A DNA stretch of 64,000 nt from UMGS172 sp045636945 (GTDB lineage Bacteria > Bacillota > Clostridia > Oscillospirales > Acutalibacteraceae). The position numbers and the translations under genes are program-made. Shown in pieces: positions 1-8,621 of the stretch. Every line of letters begins with the position of its first letter. Position 1 is the first letter of the stretch. Below the pieces are notes generated by a model, which saw only the letters and a program-made list of their open reading frames with translations, searched no databases and was not told the origin of the DNA. Where the stretch lies: contig JAZTYO010000032.1 in assembly GCA_045636945.1 (NCBI GenBank), positions 1-64,000 of the forward strand, given 5' to 3'.

Positions 1-71
1 CGCCGACGTGGCAACGAGCGACAGCGAGGCGATAGACGCGGTAGCGTCGGAAAATGACCGCCATCTCCACC
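1..71. other. GC-rich segment cut by the window edge, unassigned
   Basis: This 71-base stretch is clearly richer in G+C than anything else nearby and lies just before a strong hairpin terminator. It contains a small hairpin (GACGC-GGTA-GCGTC near 33-46) and ends in CTCCACCA, which resembles the 3' end of a tmRNA or tRNA-like RNA. No T-arm with the usual 7-base loop can be drawn: the only 5-bp pairing (GCGGT with ACCGC) leaves a 14-base loop. One plus-strand frame stays open across it, into the terminator, but it matches nothing I recognise. It may be the tail of a structured RNA or of a gene lying outside the window. Low confidence in either. Confidence 0.25.
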
Positions 72-116
72 AAAAAGAGAAGAAGCACGGCCAACGGTTG
101 TGCTTTTTCTCTTTTT
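72..116. terminator. bidirectional intrinsic terminator
   Basis: A 17-bp stem (72-88 with 100-116, one G-U pair) closes an 11-base loop. An A-rich left arm and a T-rich right arm give a U-run in both directions. It can end the element left of it on the plus strand and the radical SAM gene (154-1056) on the minus strand. Confidence 0.85.
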
Positions 117-153
117 AGATACAACAGAAAGGCGGGAATCAAACAAGGTTTAG

Positions 154-1056
154 TTATTCAAAAAACTCTCCTTGTACCAGGCCTACTCGCGTAAAATCAT
201 TGTATATATAGTTTAACACTCTTTTCTTGTCTGCGGACCAAAGAGGGGCAATAAGCTCACGTTTTGCACCGTCACCCGTCAATCGGTGGACAACCATAGC
301 TTTTGGAATCCTTTTAAGGCAACCAATTACCAGTTTGGTGTATTTCTCCAATGACGGCAACTCGAATTTACTGTTCCTGTAATCTTCGGCAAGGTCGGTG
401 CTTTCCAAAACGTGTAAAAGATGTATTTTTATACCGTCTGCCCCCGAATGACCGATATATTCTGCCGTTTCATAAATCATTTCATCGGTTTCGTCTGGCA
501 GACCTACAATCATATGCACAACCACCTCAACACCGATTGCCTTGAGATTTTTTACTGCTTCGTCAAACACTTTGAGGTCATATCCTCGGCGAATGTACTC
601 GGCAGTTTTTGGGTGAATTGTTTGCAGGCCTAACTCGACCCAAACGGGTTTTATTTTATTAAGCTTCTCTAACAAGCTTAATACATCTTCAGGTAAGCAA
701 TCGGGTCTTGTTGCGATTGAAAGTGCTACCACGTCGGGGTGATTTATTGCTTCGGTAAATACCTTTTCAAGATGCTTTGTGGGTGCATAGGTGTTGGTGA
801 AATCCTGAAAATACGCGATATATTTACCGTCCTTTATCTTGGATTTTATACGGGATTTTGCATTTTCGATTTGTTGGGTTATGCTGTTGCAATCGGCCTC
901 GGCAAAATCTCCCGAACCGTGCGATGAACAGAAAATGCAACCTCTTGTGCCTAACGTTCCGTCACGGTTGGGGCAGGTCATACCACCCGATAAAGCCAAT
1001 TTATAAACCTTGCAACTAAATCGGTTTTTAAGGTGTTCATTTAAAGAGTTATACAT
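154..1056 (-). CDS. TIGR01212-family radical SAM protein (YhcC-like)
   Basis: A 300-residue radical SAM enzyme of the YhcC/TIGR01212 family. The [4Fe-4S]/SAM cysteines are visible near residues 28-43 in the family's unusual spacing (CPNRDGTLGTRGCIFC), followed by the glycine-rich strand and the conserved VELGLQT and MIVGLPDET stretches. Its exact reaction is not established for the family. The start ATG has a good GGTGGTGAG ribosome site and a minus-strand promoter upstream (1098-1126). It is a single-gene unit, divergent from the lipid kinase gene and ending at the bidirectional terminator at 72-116. Family assignment is confident; function is open. Confidence 0.9.
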   Translation of the reverse strand: MYNSLNEHLKNRFSCKVYKLALSGGMTCPNRDGTLGTRGCIFCSSHGSGDFAEADCNSITQQIENAKSRIKSKIKDGKYIAYFQDFTNTYAPTKHLEKVFTEAINHPDVVALSIATRPDCLPEDVLSLLEKLNKIKPVWVELGLQTIHPKTAEYIRRGYDLKVFDEAVKNLKAIGVEVVVHMIVGLPDETDEMIYETAEYIGHSGADGIKIHLLHVLESTDLAEDYRNSKFELPSLEKYTKLVIGCLKRIPKAMVVHRLTGDGAKRELIAPLWSADKKRVLNYIYNDFTRVGLVQGEFFE

Positions 1057-1097
1057 TTTCTCACCACCCAGTTGATATATGAAACAAGTACAAAATA

Positions 1098-1126
1098 ATT
1101 ATATTATAAATGAATACATAGGTCAA
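1098..1126 (-). promoter_or_regulatory. sigma-A promoter for the YhcC-like gene
   Basis: On the minus strand TTGACC (1121-1126) is followed after 17 bases by TATAAT (1098-1103). It sits about 45 bases upstream of the start codon. Confidence 0.7.
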
Positions 1127-1149
1127 GGTTGTTGTTAAATGAAAAAATG

Positions 1150-1178
1150 TTGACAAACCGTATGAAATTTTATACAAT
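1150..1178 (+). promoter_or_regulatory. sigma-A promoter for lipid kinase-plsC
   Basis: TTGACA (1150-1155), 17-base spacer, TACAAT (1173-1178). The predicted transcript start is near 1185, giving a leader of only about 20 bases. Confidence 0.8.
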
Positions 1179-1205
1179 TACTTTGTATGGAAGTGGGTGT
1201 TTTAT

Positions 1206-2153
1206 TTGAAACATATATTTGTTGTCAACCCTGCTGCAGGAAAGCAGGATGCCACCGAGTTTGTCAAAAATGCCGTTAAAGACCTTGATATAGATTACGA
1301 GATTTACTGCACCAAGTGTCAGGGCGATGCAACACGTTACGTTGAGTCGTTGGCCGAAACGGGTGAACAGTACCGTGTGTATGCCTGCGGAGGCGACGGT
1401 ACGTTTAACGAGGTTTCCTCGGGTGCCGTAAATAAGGAAAACATAAGTGTTTCGGTTTTCCCTTGCGGAAGCGGTAACGACTACATAAAGTATTACGGCT
1501 CTGTTGATGAGTTTAAAAATCTTGATAGTCTTGTAAACGGTGTTGATACCAAGATTGATATGATGCGGGTTCACGGCCGTTATGCTGTAAACTTTGTTCA
1601 CTTTGGCTTTGATTCCGCCTGTCTGCAGACTATGATGAAGGTTCGCCGTAAGAAAATAATCGGCGGAAAACACGCATATACTACCGGTGTTGTTACAGCA
1701 CTTTTTAACGGTATGAAGCATAACTGCAGGGTAACTGTTGACGGAAAGCAGATCGGTACCGACAAGATGTTGCTTTGTACGGTTGGTAACGGTAAGTATG
1801 TAGGCGGAAAGTATAAGTGTGCACCATTGTCTGATAATGCCGACGGTCTTATGGAAATCTGTCATGTTAATCCGGTATCGAGATTGAGATTCATAACGCT
1901 TATAAGTGCTTATGAAAAGGGAACACACTTGAGTGATGCTAGATTTGAAAAATACGTCAATTACGCAAGAGGTACCGTTGTCGAGGTTGAATCTGTCGAC
2001 GGAAGCAAAATGCACTTTTCGATTGACGGTGAACTTAACTTTGCCAAGAAGTTTAAGGTTGAGATTTTGAAGCATGCAGTTAATTTTGTCGTGCCTAAGG
2101 AAATTTATAATAAACACATAGCAGAAAAAGGGGACGAAGCAGTTGTTAGTTAA
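1206..2153 (+). CDS. YegS/BmrU-family lipid (diacylglycerol) kinase
   Basis: A 315-residue kinase of the DAGK catalytic-domain family, which phosphorylates diacylglycerol or related lipids at the membrane. The N-terminal VVNPAAGK motif and the GGDGTFNEV nucleotide-binding loop (about residues 60-70) are clear, followed by the PCGSGNDYIK stretch typical of the fold. I prefer the TTG at 1206 because the family normally begins right at (M)KHIFVVNP and a GGGTG lies 6 bases upstream; a GTG at 1197 is the alternative. It overlaps plsC by 11 bases, so the pair is co-transcribed and probably works in phospholipid turnover, recycling diacylglycerol into phosphatidate. Confidence 0.9.
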   Translation: MKHIFVVNPAAGKQDATEFVKNAVKDLDIDYEIYCTKCQGDATRYVESLAETGEQYRVYACGGDGTFNEVSSGAVNKENISVSVFPCGSGNDYIKYYGSVDEFKNLDSLVNGVDTKIDMMRVHGRYAVNFVHFGFDSACLQTMMKVRRKKIIGGKHAYTTGVVTALFNGMKHNCRVTVDGKQIGTDKMLLCTVGNGKYVGGKYKCAPLSDNADGLMEICHVNPVSRLRFITLISAYEKGTHLSDARFEKYVNYARGTVVEVESVDGSKMHFSIDGELNFAKKFKVEILKHAVNFVVPKEIYNKHIAEKGDEAVVS

Positions 2154-2955
2154 ACTTTTTGCCGTTATTTCTTTGTTGGCCGAAACAGCATTGGTGCTTT
2201 GCACCGATATTTTGGACAGTTGGTGGGATTTTTGGATTCCTATTGTGCTGTTCTTGGGCCTTTTCGTAGGCCTCATCGTTCTTTATATTTTTACAATTTT
2301 TATAATGTCTTTGTTCCTTGCTATAATGAAGCCAAAGGAAATGCCAAGTAATGTTTGTAAATTCTTTATCGACTTTACGGCACAAGGTGTTCTGACCTTT
2401 TTCAGAGGCAGGGTAAAGGTTACAGGTATGGAAAAGATTCCGACCGACCGCAGATTTTTGCTTGTGTGTAACCACCGTTCGGGATTAGATCCGTTTGCAA
2501 GCGTTCCTGCTTTCAGAAAGTATAATATTTCCTATATTTCAAAGCCTGAGAACTTCAAGATCCCTATGGTTGACCCGTTCTTGTCGCACACCTGCTATAT
2601 GACCATCGACCGTGAAAATGCAAGAAACGCTATGAAAACACTTCATAAGGCTACCGAACTTGTGAAGGATGACATTGTTTCGATCGGTATATATCCCGAG
2701 GGAACAAGAAGCCGTACCGGAAAACTGCTCGAGTTTAAGGATGGCGTTTTTTATATTGCCAAAAAGGCTCCGTGTCCTATTGTTGTGCTTACGGTACAGA
2801 ATGCCGAAAACGTCATGAAAAACTTCCCGTGGAAGAGCACCGAGGTCAAGCTTGACGTTTTGGCTTGCATTGAACCCGAAAGTTTTGAGAAAAAATCTAC
2901 CCACGAAATCAGTGAAGAGGTAAGAGCTATGATGCTCGAACATCTCGGAGAATAA
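2143..2955 (+). CDS. plsC: 1-acyl-sn-glycerol-3-phosphate acyltransferase (PlsC family)
   Basis: A 270-residue membrane acyltransferase that makes phosphatidic acid from lysophosphatidic acid. It has one or two N-terminal hydrophobic segments (residues about 3-65), then the acyltransferase motif I NHRSGLD (HxxxxD) near 110 and motif III YPEGTRSRTG near 185. The start is TTG at 2143, inside the end of the lipid kinase gene. Translation is probably coupled. A strong terminator follows immediately. Together with plsX (8622-9632) it covers two steps of the PlsX/PlsY/PlsC route; plsY is not in the window. Confidence 0.9.
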   Translation: MLVKLFAVISLLAETALVLCTDILDSWWDFWIPIVLFLGLFVGLIVLYIFTIFIMSLFLAIMKPKEMPSNVCKFFIDFTAQGVLTFFRGRVKVTGMEKIPTDRRFLLVCNHRSGLDPFASVPAFRKYNISYISKPENFKIPMVDPFLSHTCYMTIDRENARNAMKTLHKATELVKDDIVSIGIYPEGTRSRTGKLLEFKDGVFYIAKKAPCPIVVLTVQNAENVMKNFPWKSTEVKLDVLACIEPESFEKKSTHEISEEVRAMMLEHLGE

Positions 2956-2965
2956 CAGTAAATTT

Positions 2966-2997
2966 AACCTCCCATTTGGGAGGTTTTTTATTTTTTT
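2966..2997 (+). terminator. intrinsic terminator after plsC
   Basis: Eight-bp perfect stem AACCTCCC (2966-2973) with GGGAGGTT (2978-2985), loop ATTT, then a T-rich tract to 2997. Confidence 0.9.
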
Positions 2998-3029
2998 GCT
3001 ATTATATTGTAAGAGAAGCGATTTTTATC

Positions 3030-3058
3030 TTGATTTTAGGCTTGATTTCTGTTATACT
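3030..3058 (+). promoter_or_regulatory. putative promoter of the trmH-to-leuS gene run
   Basis: TTGATT (3030-3035), 17-base spacer, TATACT (3053-3058). It is the only convincing promoter I see ahead of the long co-directional run 3129-20684, though internal promoters inside genes cannot be excluded. Confidence 0.6.
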
Positions 3059-3128
3059 ACAAAAATATAATGAGTTAGTATGCGAAAATGCGCTTATTAG
3101 ACACTGAATAAACGAAAGGGTGGCAGGT

Positions 3129-3926
3129 ATGGAGTTTTCCTTTATTTCGAGTAAAGAAAATAAACTCATAAAATCGGTTCGCAAGCTGATTACCTCATCG
3201 CGTGAGCGAAAACAGACAGGTACATTTGTGCTTGAAGGTTTGCGTCTTTGCGAGGATGCTGCTCTTAATGGTTATTCGGTGGAAACTCTTATCTTTTCTG
3301 AAAGCGTTGATGTTTGTGACCGAGTTGAAACCATTCAAAAGGTTGCCAAACAATGCGTAAAGGTTCCCGATAACTTGTTTTCTTTTATGTGCGATACCGT
3401 ATCACCGCAAGGTGTTATGTGTGTTGTAAAAATTCCCGAAACGGTTGGTCGGATAAGCGATATTAAAAAGGGCAAATATATCGTTCTTGAGAATACTGCC
3501 GACCCTGCAAATTTGGGTACTATTGCCCGAACTGCCGAAGCATTGGGAATAGACGGACTTATCATTTCACATTTCGGATGCGACCCATTTTCACCCAAAG
3601 CTCAAAGGGCAGGTATGGGTGCGTTACTGCGTTTACCGATGTACATTTCAACCGACCTTGTCAATGACCTTGAAGCATTAAAGCAAAAAAACTTTACACT
3701 TTTGGCCTCGGTAGTATCTGATGCCGATTGTGACGTATCAAAGGTCGAGTATCCAAAGAACTGTGCTGTGCTTATAGGCAATGAGGCTAACGGTCTTACC
3801 GACGGTGCAAAGCAGGTCTGTGATAAAAAAATTACCATAACAATGCAAGGTAGAGCAGAATCCTTGAATGCTGCGGCTGCTGCCTCCATAATTATGTGGG
3901 AAATGGTCCGCACGGAGGTAAAGTAA
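3129..3926 (+). CDS. TrmH/SpoU-family RNA 2'-O-ribose methyltransferase
   Basis: A 265-residue SPOUT-class methyltransferase using SAM to methylate a ribose 2'-OH in rRNA or tRNA. The three SpoU motifs are present: ENTADPANLGTIARTAEA (about 120-138), LIGNEANGL (about 215) and SLNAAAAASI near the C-terminus. The first 100 residues form the substrate-binding domain typical of RlmB/TsnR-like members. I use ATG 3129, which has AAAGGG 9 bases upstream, over the in-frame GTG at 3120. The stop overlaps the dprA start (TAATG). The exact target nucleotide cannot be told from sequence. Confidence 0.88.
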   Translation: MEFSFISSKENKLIKSVRKLITSSRERKQTGTFVLEGLRLCEDAALNGYSVETLIFSESVDVCDRVETIQKVAKQCVKVPDNLFSFMCDTVSPQGVMCVVKIPETVGRISDIKKGKYIVLENTADPANLGTIARTAEALGIDGLIISHFGCDPFSPKAQRAGMGALLRLPMYISTDLVNDLEALKQKNFTLLASVVSDADCDVSKVEYPKNCAVLIGNEANGLTDGAKQVCDKKITITMQGRAESLNAAAAASIIMWEMVRTEVK

Positions 3927-5128
3927 TGTCGGTTGAGTATTGGGTTTGGTTACAGCAGGTTTTGGGCTATGGCAGTCCTGCGGTTTCAAACGTTATTGCT
4001 AATTACGGAAATGCTAAAGAGTTTTACCTGGCACCCGATGATGAAAAGATTAAGAAATGCCGTTTGAATAAAACACAGATTGCAAAACTGCATACAGTAA
4101 AAAGAAAACTTGTTTTCTCAATTCTGCAAGACTGTGCAAAATGCGGCATAAATATCATTACACCCGAGGATGCAATTTATCCCGAACGTCTGCTTAATAT
4201 TCCCGACCCACCTGCGGTGCTTTACGTCAAAGGCTCAAGATTTGATTTCAATAATATGCCTGCTGTTGCCGTGGTTGGACCTCGAAAGATTAGCGACTAT
4301 GGTGCAAAGTGCGCTTACGTTATTGCCGATACTCTTGCTTCTTGCGGATTTTGTGTTGTAAGTGGTGGTGCATTGGGCGGTGACAGTTGTGCTCATAAGG
4401 GTGCAATCAAGGCTGACGGTTATACCATAGGTGTACTTGGCGGAGGAATTGAAAGCGATTATCTTAAAGCCAATAAAGACCTTCGCGACAAGATTGTAAA
4501 ACACGGTTGTCTTATTTCCGAATGTCCTCCGTTTGAGGGGATTACCAAAGGTACATTCCCGAGAAGAAACCGACTGATGTCGGGTTTTTCAAACTGTGTT
4601 GTGGTTGTTGAGGGTGCTGTTAAAAGCGGTACGCTTATAACCGCAAAACATGCCGTTGAGCAGGGTAAGGATGTTTTCGTAATACCCGGCAGTCCGTCGT
4701 TAAAACATTACGAGGGTTCTAACCGTCTTATTGCCGACGGTGCAAGACCGTTACTTACAATAAGCGATATCATTAATGAATATTTATTCCTTTATCCTGA
4801 CAAAATACATGAGCCACGCATTAAAGCAACGGTTAATGATAAAGTTAATGAGGTAAATGATGTAAATATAACCGAAATAAAAGCATCTGAAGATTCAACC
4901 GAAACGCCTGAGGATGTTCGGATTACTGCAAGACCCGACAAAGCAATGCTGTCGGATGATGCTGTTAAGGTGCTTGAGGTGTTTGAAAAAATCAACGATA
5001 CCTTTACGCCCGACGATGCGGTTGATAAAACCGAACTGTCAGCAGGTGCCGTTATCGGTTGCGTTACCGAGCTTGAAATCTGTGGATTTATCGAAGCCGT
5101 TCCCGGTGGAAGATATAAATTAAAATAA
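3926..5128 (+). CDS. dprA: DNA-processing protein DprA/Smf
   Basis: A 400-residue DprA. In transformable bacteria it loads RecA on incoming single-stranded DNA; it is kept in many that are not known to be transformable. The Rossmann-like core carries VVGPRKISDYG, VVSGGALGGDS and the signature GTFPRRNRLMSG (about residue 210-222) with SGTLITAKHAVEQG. A short winged-helix domain (about 340-400) follows an acidic, poorly conserved linker. The start ATG shares a base with the previous stop and has GGAGG just upstream. The dprA-topA-trmFO order is a common Firmicutes arrangement. Confidence 0.95.
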   Translation: MSVEYWVWLQQVLGYGSPAVSNVIANYGNAKEFYLAPDDEKIKKCRLNKTQIAKLHTVKRKLVFSILQDCAKCGINIITPEDAIYPERLLNIPDPPAVLYVKGSRFDFNNMPAVAVVGPRKISDYGAKCAYVIADTLASCGFCVVSGGALGGDSCAHKGAIKADGYTIGVLGGGIESDYLKANKDLRDKIVKHGCLISECPPFEGITKGTFPRRNRLMSGFSNCVVVVEGAVKSGTLITAKHAVEQGKDVFVIPGSPSLKHYEGSNRLIADGARPLLTISDIINEYLFLYPDKIHEPRIKATVNDKVNEVNDVNITEIKASEDSTETPEDVRITARPDKAMLSDDAVKVLEVFEKINDTFTPDDAVDKTELSAGAVIGCVTELEICGFIEAVPGGRYKLK

Positions 5129-5159
5129 GTATATACAACACGAAAGAGTGATAATATAA

Positions 5160-7274
5160 ATGTCTAAACTTGTAATTTTGGAGTCACCCTCCAAGGCAAA
5201 AACCGTTCAAAAATATTTGGGAGCAGGCTATGAGGTAGTCGGATGTACGGGTCACGTACGCGATTTGCCTCAGTCATCTCTCGGTATTGATATTGAGCAC
5301 GGTTTTAAGCCTAAGTATCAAAACCTAGCAAATAAGAAAGAGGTTATTAAAAAACTGAAGGAAGCTGCCGAAAAGTCGGAATTTGTTTACCTCGCAACCG
5401 ACCCGGACCGTGAGGGAGAAGCAATTTCGTGGCATTTGGCACACGTATTGGGACTTGACCTTAACGAGGCTAACCGCGTTGTCTTTAACGAGATTACCCG
5501 TTCGGGTGTTGAAACCGGTATGAGCAACCCTCGTCAGGTTGATATCGACTTGGTAGATGCACAGCAGGCTCGCCGTGTGTTGGACCGTCTTGTGGGTTAT
5601 AAAATCAGCCCATTCCTTTGGAAGAAGGTTAAGAGAGGCTTGTCGGCAGGACGTGTTCAGTCGGTAGCTTTACGTCTTATTGTTGACCGCGAAAAGGAAA
5701 TCAGAGCTTTTGTTCCCGAGGAGTATTGGACCATTTCGGCTAAGCTTTTGAAGGATCGCAAGAAGTTCACTGCAAAGTTCTACGGTACTGTTGACGGTAA
5801 AAAGGCTGATATCCCCAACGAGGCTACCGCCACTGCAATACTTGATGCAGTTAAGGACGGAGATTTTGTTGTAGATTCGGTCAAAAACGGAACAAGAACC
5901 CGTCAGCCTGCACCTCCGTTCAATACCTCGACAATGCAACAGGAGGCTTCACATCGACTTGGTTACGACGGTAAACGCACTATGCGTATTGCACAGCAGC
6001 TTTACGAAGGTGTTGAGATACCCTCTAAGGGCAGTATCGGTCTTATAACCTATATGCGTACCGACTCCTTGCGTATTTCCGAAGAAGCAAGGGCAGCTGC
6101 AACTACATTTATTTCCAACCGCTTTGGCAGTAATTATCTGCCCTCAAAGCCCCGTTATTTTAAGGCTAAGAAGGGAACACAGGATGCTCACGAGGCTATC
6201 CGTCCCACATCGATTGATATTACTCCTGAGTCGGTCAAATCAGCTCTTACCACCGAACAGTATAATCTGTATAAGCTCATTTGGGAACGCTTTTTGGCAA
6301 GCCTTATGGCTAATTGCTTGCAGGATACCGTCAATGTTGATATCCACAACAACGGTTTTCTCTTCAAAGCAAGCGGTTACAAGGTAAAGTTCGACGGTTT
6401 TACAGCACTTTACGTTGAAGCTAAGGACGAGGAGGAAGAGCAGAACAGTGCAATTCCGCCTATGAGCGTAGGCGACGTATTGAAGGTTGATTCGGTCAAC
6501 GGTGTTGCTTCCGAACAGCATTTCACTCAGCCTCCCGTAAGATATAACTATGCAACTCTCACCAAGGCTTTGGACGAGAACGGTATCGGTCGTCCTGCAA
6601 CCTATGCTCCTATTGTTTCCAATATTGAGCAGAGAGATTACGTAACAAAGATTAGTAAGGCTTATGCTCCCACACCACTTGGTGAAACCGTCACCGAATT
6701 GATGTGTGAGTATTTCAAGAAAATTGTAGATATCAAATTCACCGCAGGTATGGAAGAAAGCCTTGACAAGATTGGCGACGGTCAGCTCGGCTGGGTTGAA
6801 ACTATTGCGCAATTTTATAAGGATTTTGATAAAACCTTAAAGTCTGCTGAAGAAAAAATGGATGGCAAGCGAATTAAAGTGCCTGACGAGGAAACGGAAC
6901 ACGTTTGTGAACTTTGCGGCAGAAAAATGGTCATTAAAAACGGCCGTTTTGGTAAGTTTTTGGCTTGCCCGGGATACCCCGAGTGTAAGAATGCTAAGCC
7001 TTTGACAGGCGATATCAAGGGTTCATGTCCTGTTTGCTCATCAAAACTTGTTCAGAGAAATACTAAAAAGGGTAAAAAATTCTACGGTTGCTCGTCGTAT
7101 CCCACCTGCAAATTTATGACTTGGGATGAACCTACTGCAGATAACTGTCCTAATTGCGGAAAGACTCTCTTTAAGGGTAGAGGCAAGGTTGCTTGCCTTA
7201 ATGAGGGTTGCGGTTATGAAAAGGTTTCCACTCGTAAGAGAACTAAGAAGACGGACGAAGCCGATGAAGGTTAA
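5160..7274 (+). CDS. topA: DNA topoisomerase I (type IA)
   Basis: A 704-residue type IA topoisomerase that relaxes negative supercoils by single-strand passage. The N-terminal Toprim domain has the ATDPDREGEAI acidic cluster (about residue 80). The active-site tyrosine is Y298 in ITYMRTDS. The C-terminus carries three four-cysteine zinc-ribbon modules from about residue 578 (starting CELCGRK, CPVCSSK and CPNCGKT), the usual arrangement for the family, ending in a Lys-rich tail. The gene starts 31 bases after dprA and its last 11 bases overlap trmFO. Length and motif order match full-length family members. Confidence 0.98.
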   Translation: MSKLVILESPSKAKTVQKYLGAGYEVVGCTGHVRDLPQSSLGIDIEHGFKPKYQNLANKKEVIKKLKEAAEKSEFVYLATDPDREGEAISWHLAHVLGLDLNEANRVVFNEITRSGVETGMSNPRQVDIDLVDAQQARRVLDRLVGYKISPFLWKKVKRGLSAGRVQSVALRLIVDREKEIRAFVPEEYWTISAKLLKDRKKFTAKFYGTVDGKKADIPNEATATAILDAVKDGDFVVDSVKNGTRTRQPAPPFNTSTMQQEASHRLGYDGKRTMRIAQQLYEGVEIPSKGSIGLITYMRTDSLRISEEARAAATTFISNRFGSNYLPSKPRYFKAKKGTQDAHEAIRPTSIDITPESVKSALTTEQYNLYKLIWERFLASLMANCLQDTVNVDIHNNGFLFKASGYKVKFDGFTALYVEAKDEEEEQNSAIPPMSVGDVLKVDSVNGVASEQHFTQPPVRYNYATLTKALDENGIGRPATYAPIVSNIEQRDYVTKISKAYAPTPLGETVTELMCEYFKKIVDIKFTAGMEESLDKIGDGQLGWVETIAQFYKDFDKTLKSAEEKMDGKRIKVPDEETEHVCELCGRKMVIKNGRFGKFLACPGYPECKNAKPLTGDIKGSCPVCSSKLVQRNTKKGKKFYGCSSYPTCKFMTWDEPTADNCPNCGKTLFKGRGKVACLNEGCGYEKVSTRKRTKKTDEADEG

Positions 7275-8592
7275 GGTTTTGGGTGCAGGTCTTGCAGGTT
7301 GTGAGGCCGCATATAAGCTGGCAACCTTAGGTATTGAGGTTGACCTTTACGAAATGAAGCCTTTGAAGTATTCTCCAGCCCACAAATCTGAGAACTTTGC
7401 CGAATTGGTTTGCTCTAACTCTTTGAAGGCACAACGTCTTAATTCCGCTGCAGGTCTTTTAAAATGGGAAATGGAGTGTTTGGGTTCGGTCTGCGTAAAG
7501 GCAGCAAAGCAACATGCCGTTCCTGCCGGAGGAGCGTTGGCCGTTGACCGTGTTCTGTTTTCAAAGGCTGTTACCGATGTGGTTAAAAATCACCCGTTGA
7601 TTAACATTATTTGTGAAGAAGTTACCGAGATTAACCCCGATGAATACACGATTATCGCAACGGGTCCTTTGACCGAGGGTAAGCTTTTTGAGAATATTAA
7701 AAGACTTTGCGGAGAGGATTACCTCAACTTTTTCGATGCGGCGGCACCTATTGTTACCGCCGACAGCATCGATTATGACAAGGTCTTTTCCGAAAGCCGT
7801 TACGGTAAGGGTGACGGTGACGACTACATAAACTGTCCATTTAATAAGGCAGAGTATGAAGCCTTCCGAGATGCCTTACTGACGGCTGAAAGAGCAATTC
7901 TGCACGATGCGGACAATCCCTTGAAGGTTTACGAGGGCTGTATGCCGATTGAGGTTTTGGCGTCCCGAGGTAACGATGCAATGCGATTCGGACCTATGAA
8001 ACCCGTTGGTCTTAAAGACCCTAAAACAGGGCACCGTCCGTGGGCAGTTGTGCAATTAAGAAAAGAAAACAGCAAGGGGACTTTGTTCAATCTTGTCGGT
8101 TTTCAGACTAACCTCAAATTCGGTGAGCAGAAAAGGGTATTCGGTATGATACCCGGTTTACAAAATGCCGAAATTGTGCGTTACGGGGTAATGCACCGAA
8201 ATTCGTTTATCAATTCACCCAAATTGCTGAACAGCGATTTTTCAATGAAAAATCATCCTAAAATCAGCTTTGCAGGGCAGATTAGCGGTGTTGAAGGTTA
8301 TATGGAATCGGCAGGTTCGGGAATTGTTGTCGCGATAAATATGGCAGCAAAGATTGACGTCACCGATGCAGTAACGTTCCCCGAATATACAATGCTTGGT
8401 GCATTGTCGGGTTATATCAGTGACGAAACTGTAAAGGATTTTCAACCGATGGGTGCAAACTTTGGAGTTTTGCCACCGTTGGAGGTTAATATTAGAGATA
8501 AACAAAAACGATATGCTGAGTTGTTTTACCGTTCGGCTGAGTGGTTTAAAAAATCGGGATTTTGTGAGGAAATTCCCACAATAGAAATTTAA
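7264..8592 (+). CDS. trmFO: Folate/FAD-dependent tRNA (uracil-54-C5)-methyltransferase TrmFO
   Basis: A 442-residue flavoprotein that makes ribothymidine at tRNA position 54 using methylenetetrahydrofolate. The FAD-binding GAGLAGCEAAY motif lies at residues 6-16, followed by the diagnostic YEMKP, FAELVCSNSL and, in the second half, MHRNSFINSP and FAGQISGVEGYMESA stretches. The ATG at 7264 lies inside the end of topA; a longer in-frame opening from 7126 is only a shadow of topA. The overlap argues for coupled translation. Length is normal for the family. Confidence 0.97.
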   Translation: MKVKVLGAGLAGCEAAYKLATLGIEVDLYEMKPLKYSPAHKSENFAELVCSNSLKAQRLNSAAGLLKWEMECLGSVCVKAAKQHAVPAGGALAVDRVLFSKAVTDVVKNHPLINIICEEVTEINPDEYTIIATGPLTEGKLFENIKRLCGEDYLNFFDAAAPIVTADSIDYDKVFSESRYGKGDGDDYINCPFNKAEYEAFRDALLTAERAILHDADNPLKVYEGCMPIEVLASRGNDAMRFGPMKPVGLKDPKTGHRPWAVVQLRKENSKGTLFNLVGFQTNLKFGEQKRVFGMIPGLQNAEIVRYGVMHRNSFINSPKLLNSDFSMKNHPKISFAGQISGVEGYMESAGSGIVVAINMAAKIDVTDAVTFPEYTMLGALSGYISDETVKDFQPMGANFGVLPPLEVNIRDKQKRYAELFYRSAEWFKKSGFCEEIPTIEI

Positions 8593-8621
8593 GCCGTAAT
8601 ATCGGCTAAAAGGAGAGCATT

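Noticed and set aside
1..71. tmRNA or tRNA 3' end because of CTCCACCA
   Set aside because: No T-arm with the normal 5-bp stem and 7-base loop can be drawn, and the rest lies outside the window, so I did not call an RNA gene.
1170..2276. Long minus-strand opening of 368 codons
   Set aside because: It lies antisense to the clear lipid kinase gene, has no ribosome site and its translation resembles no protein.
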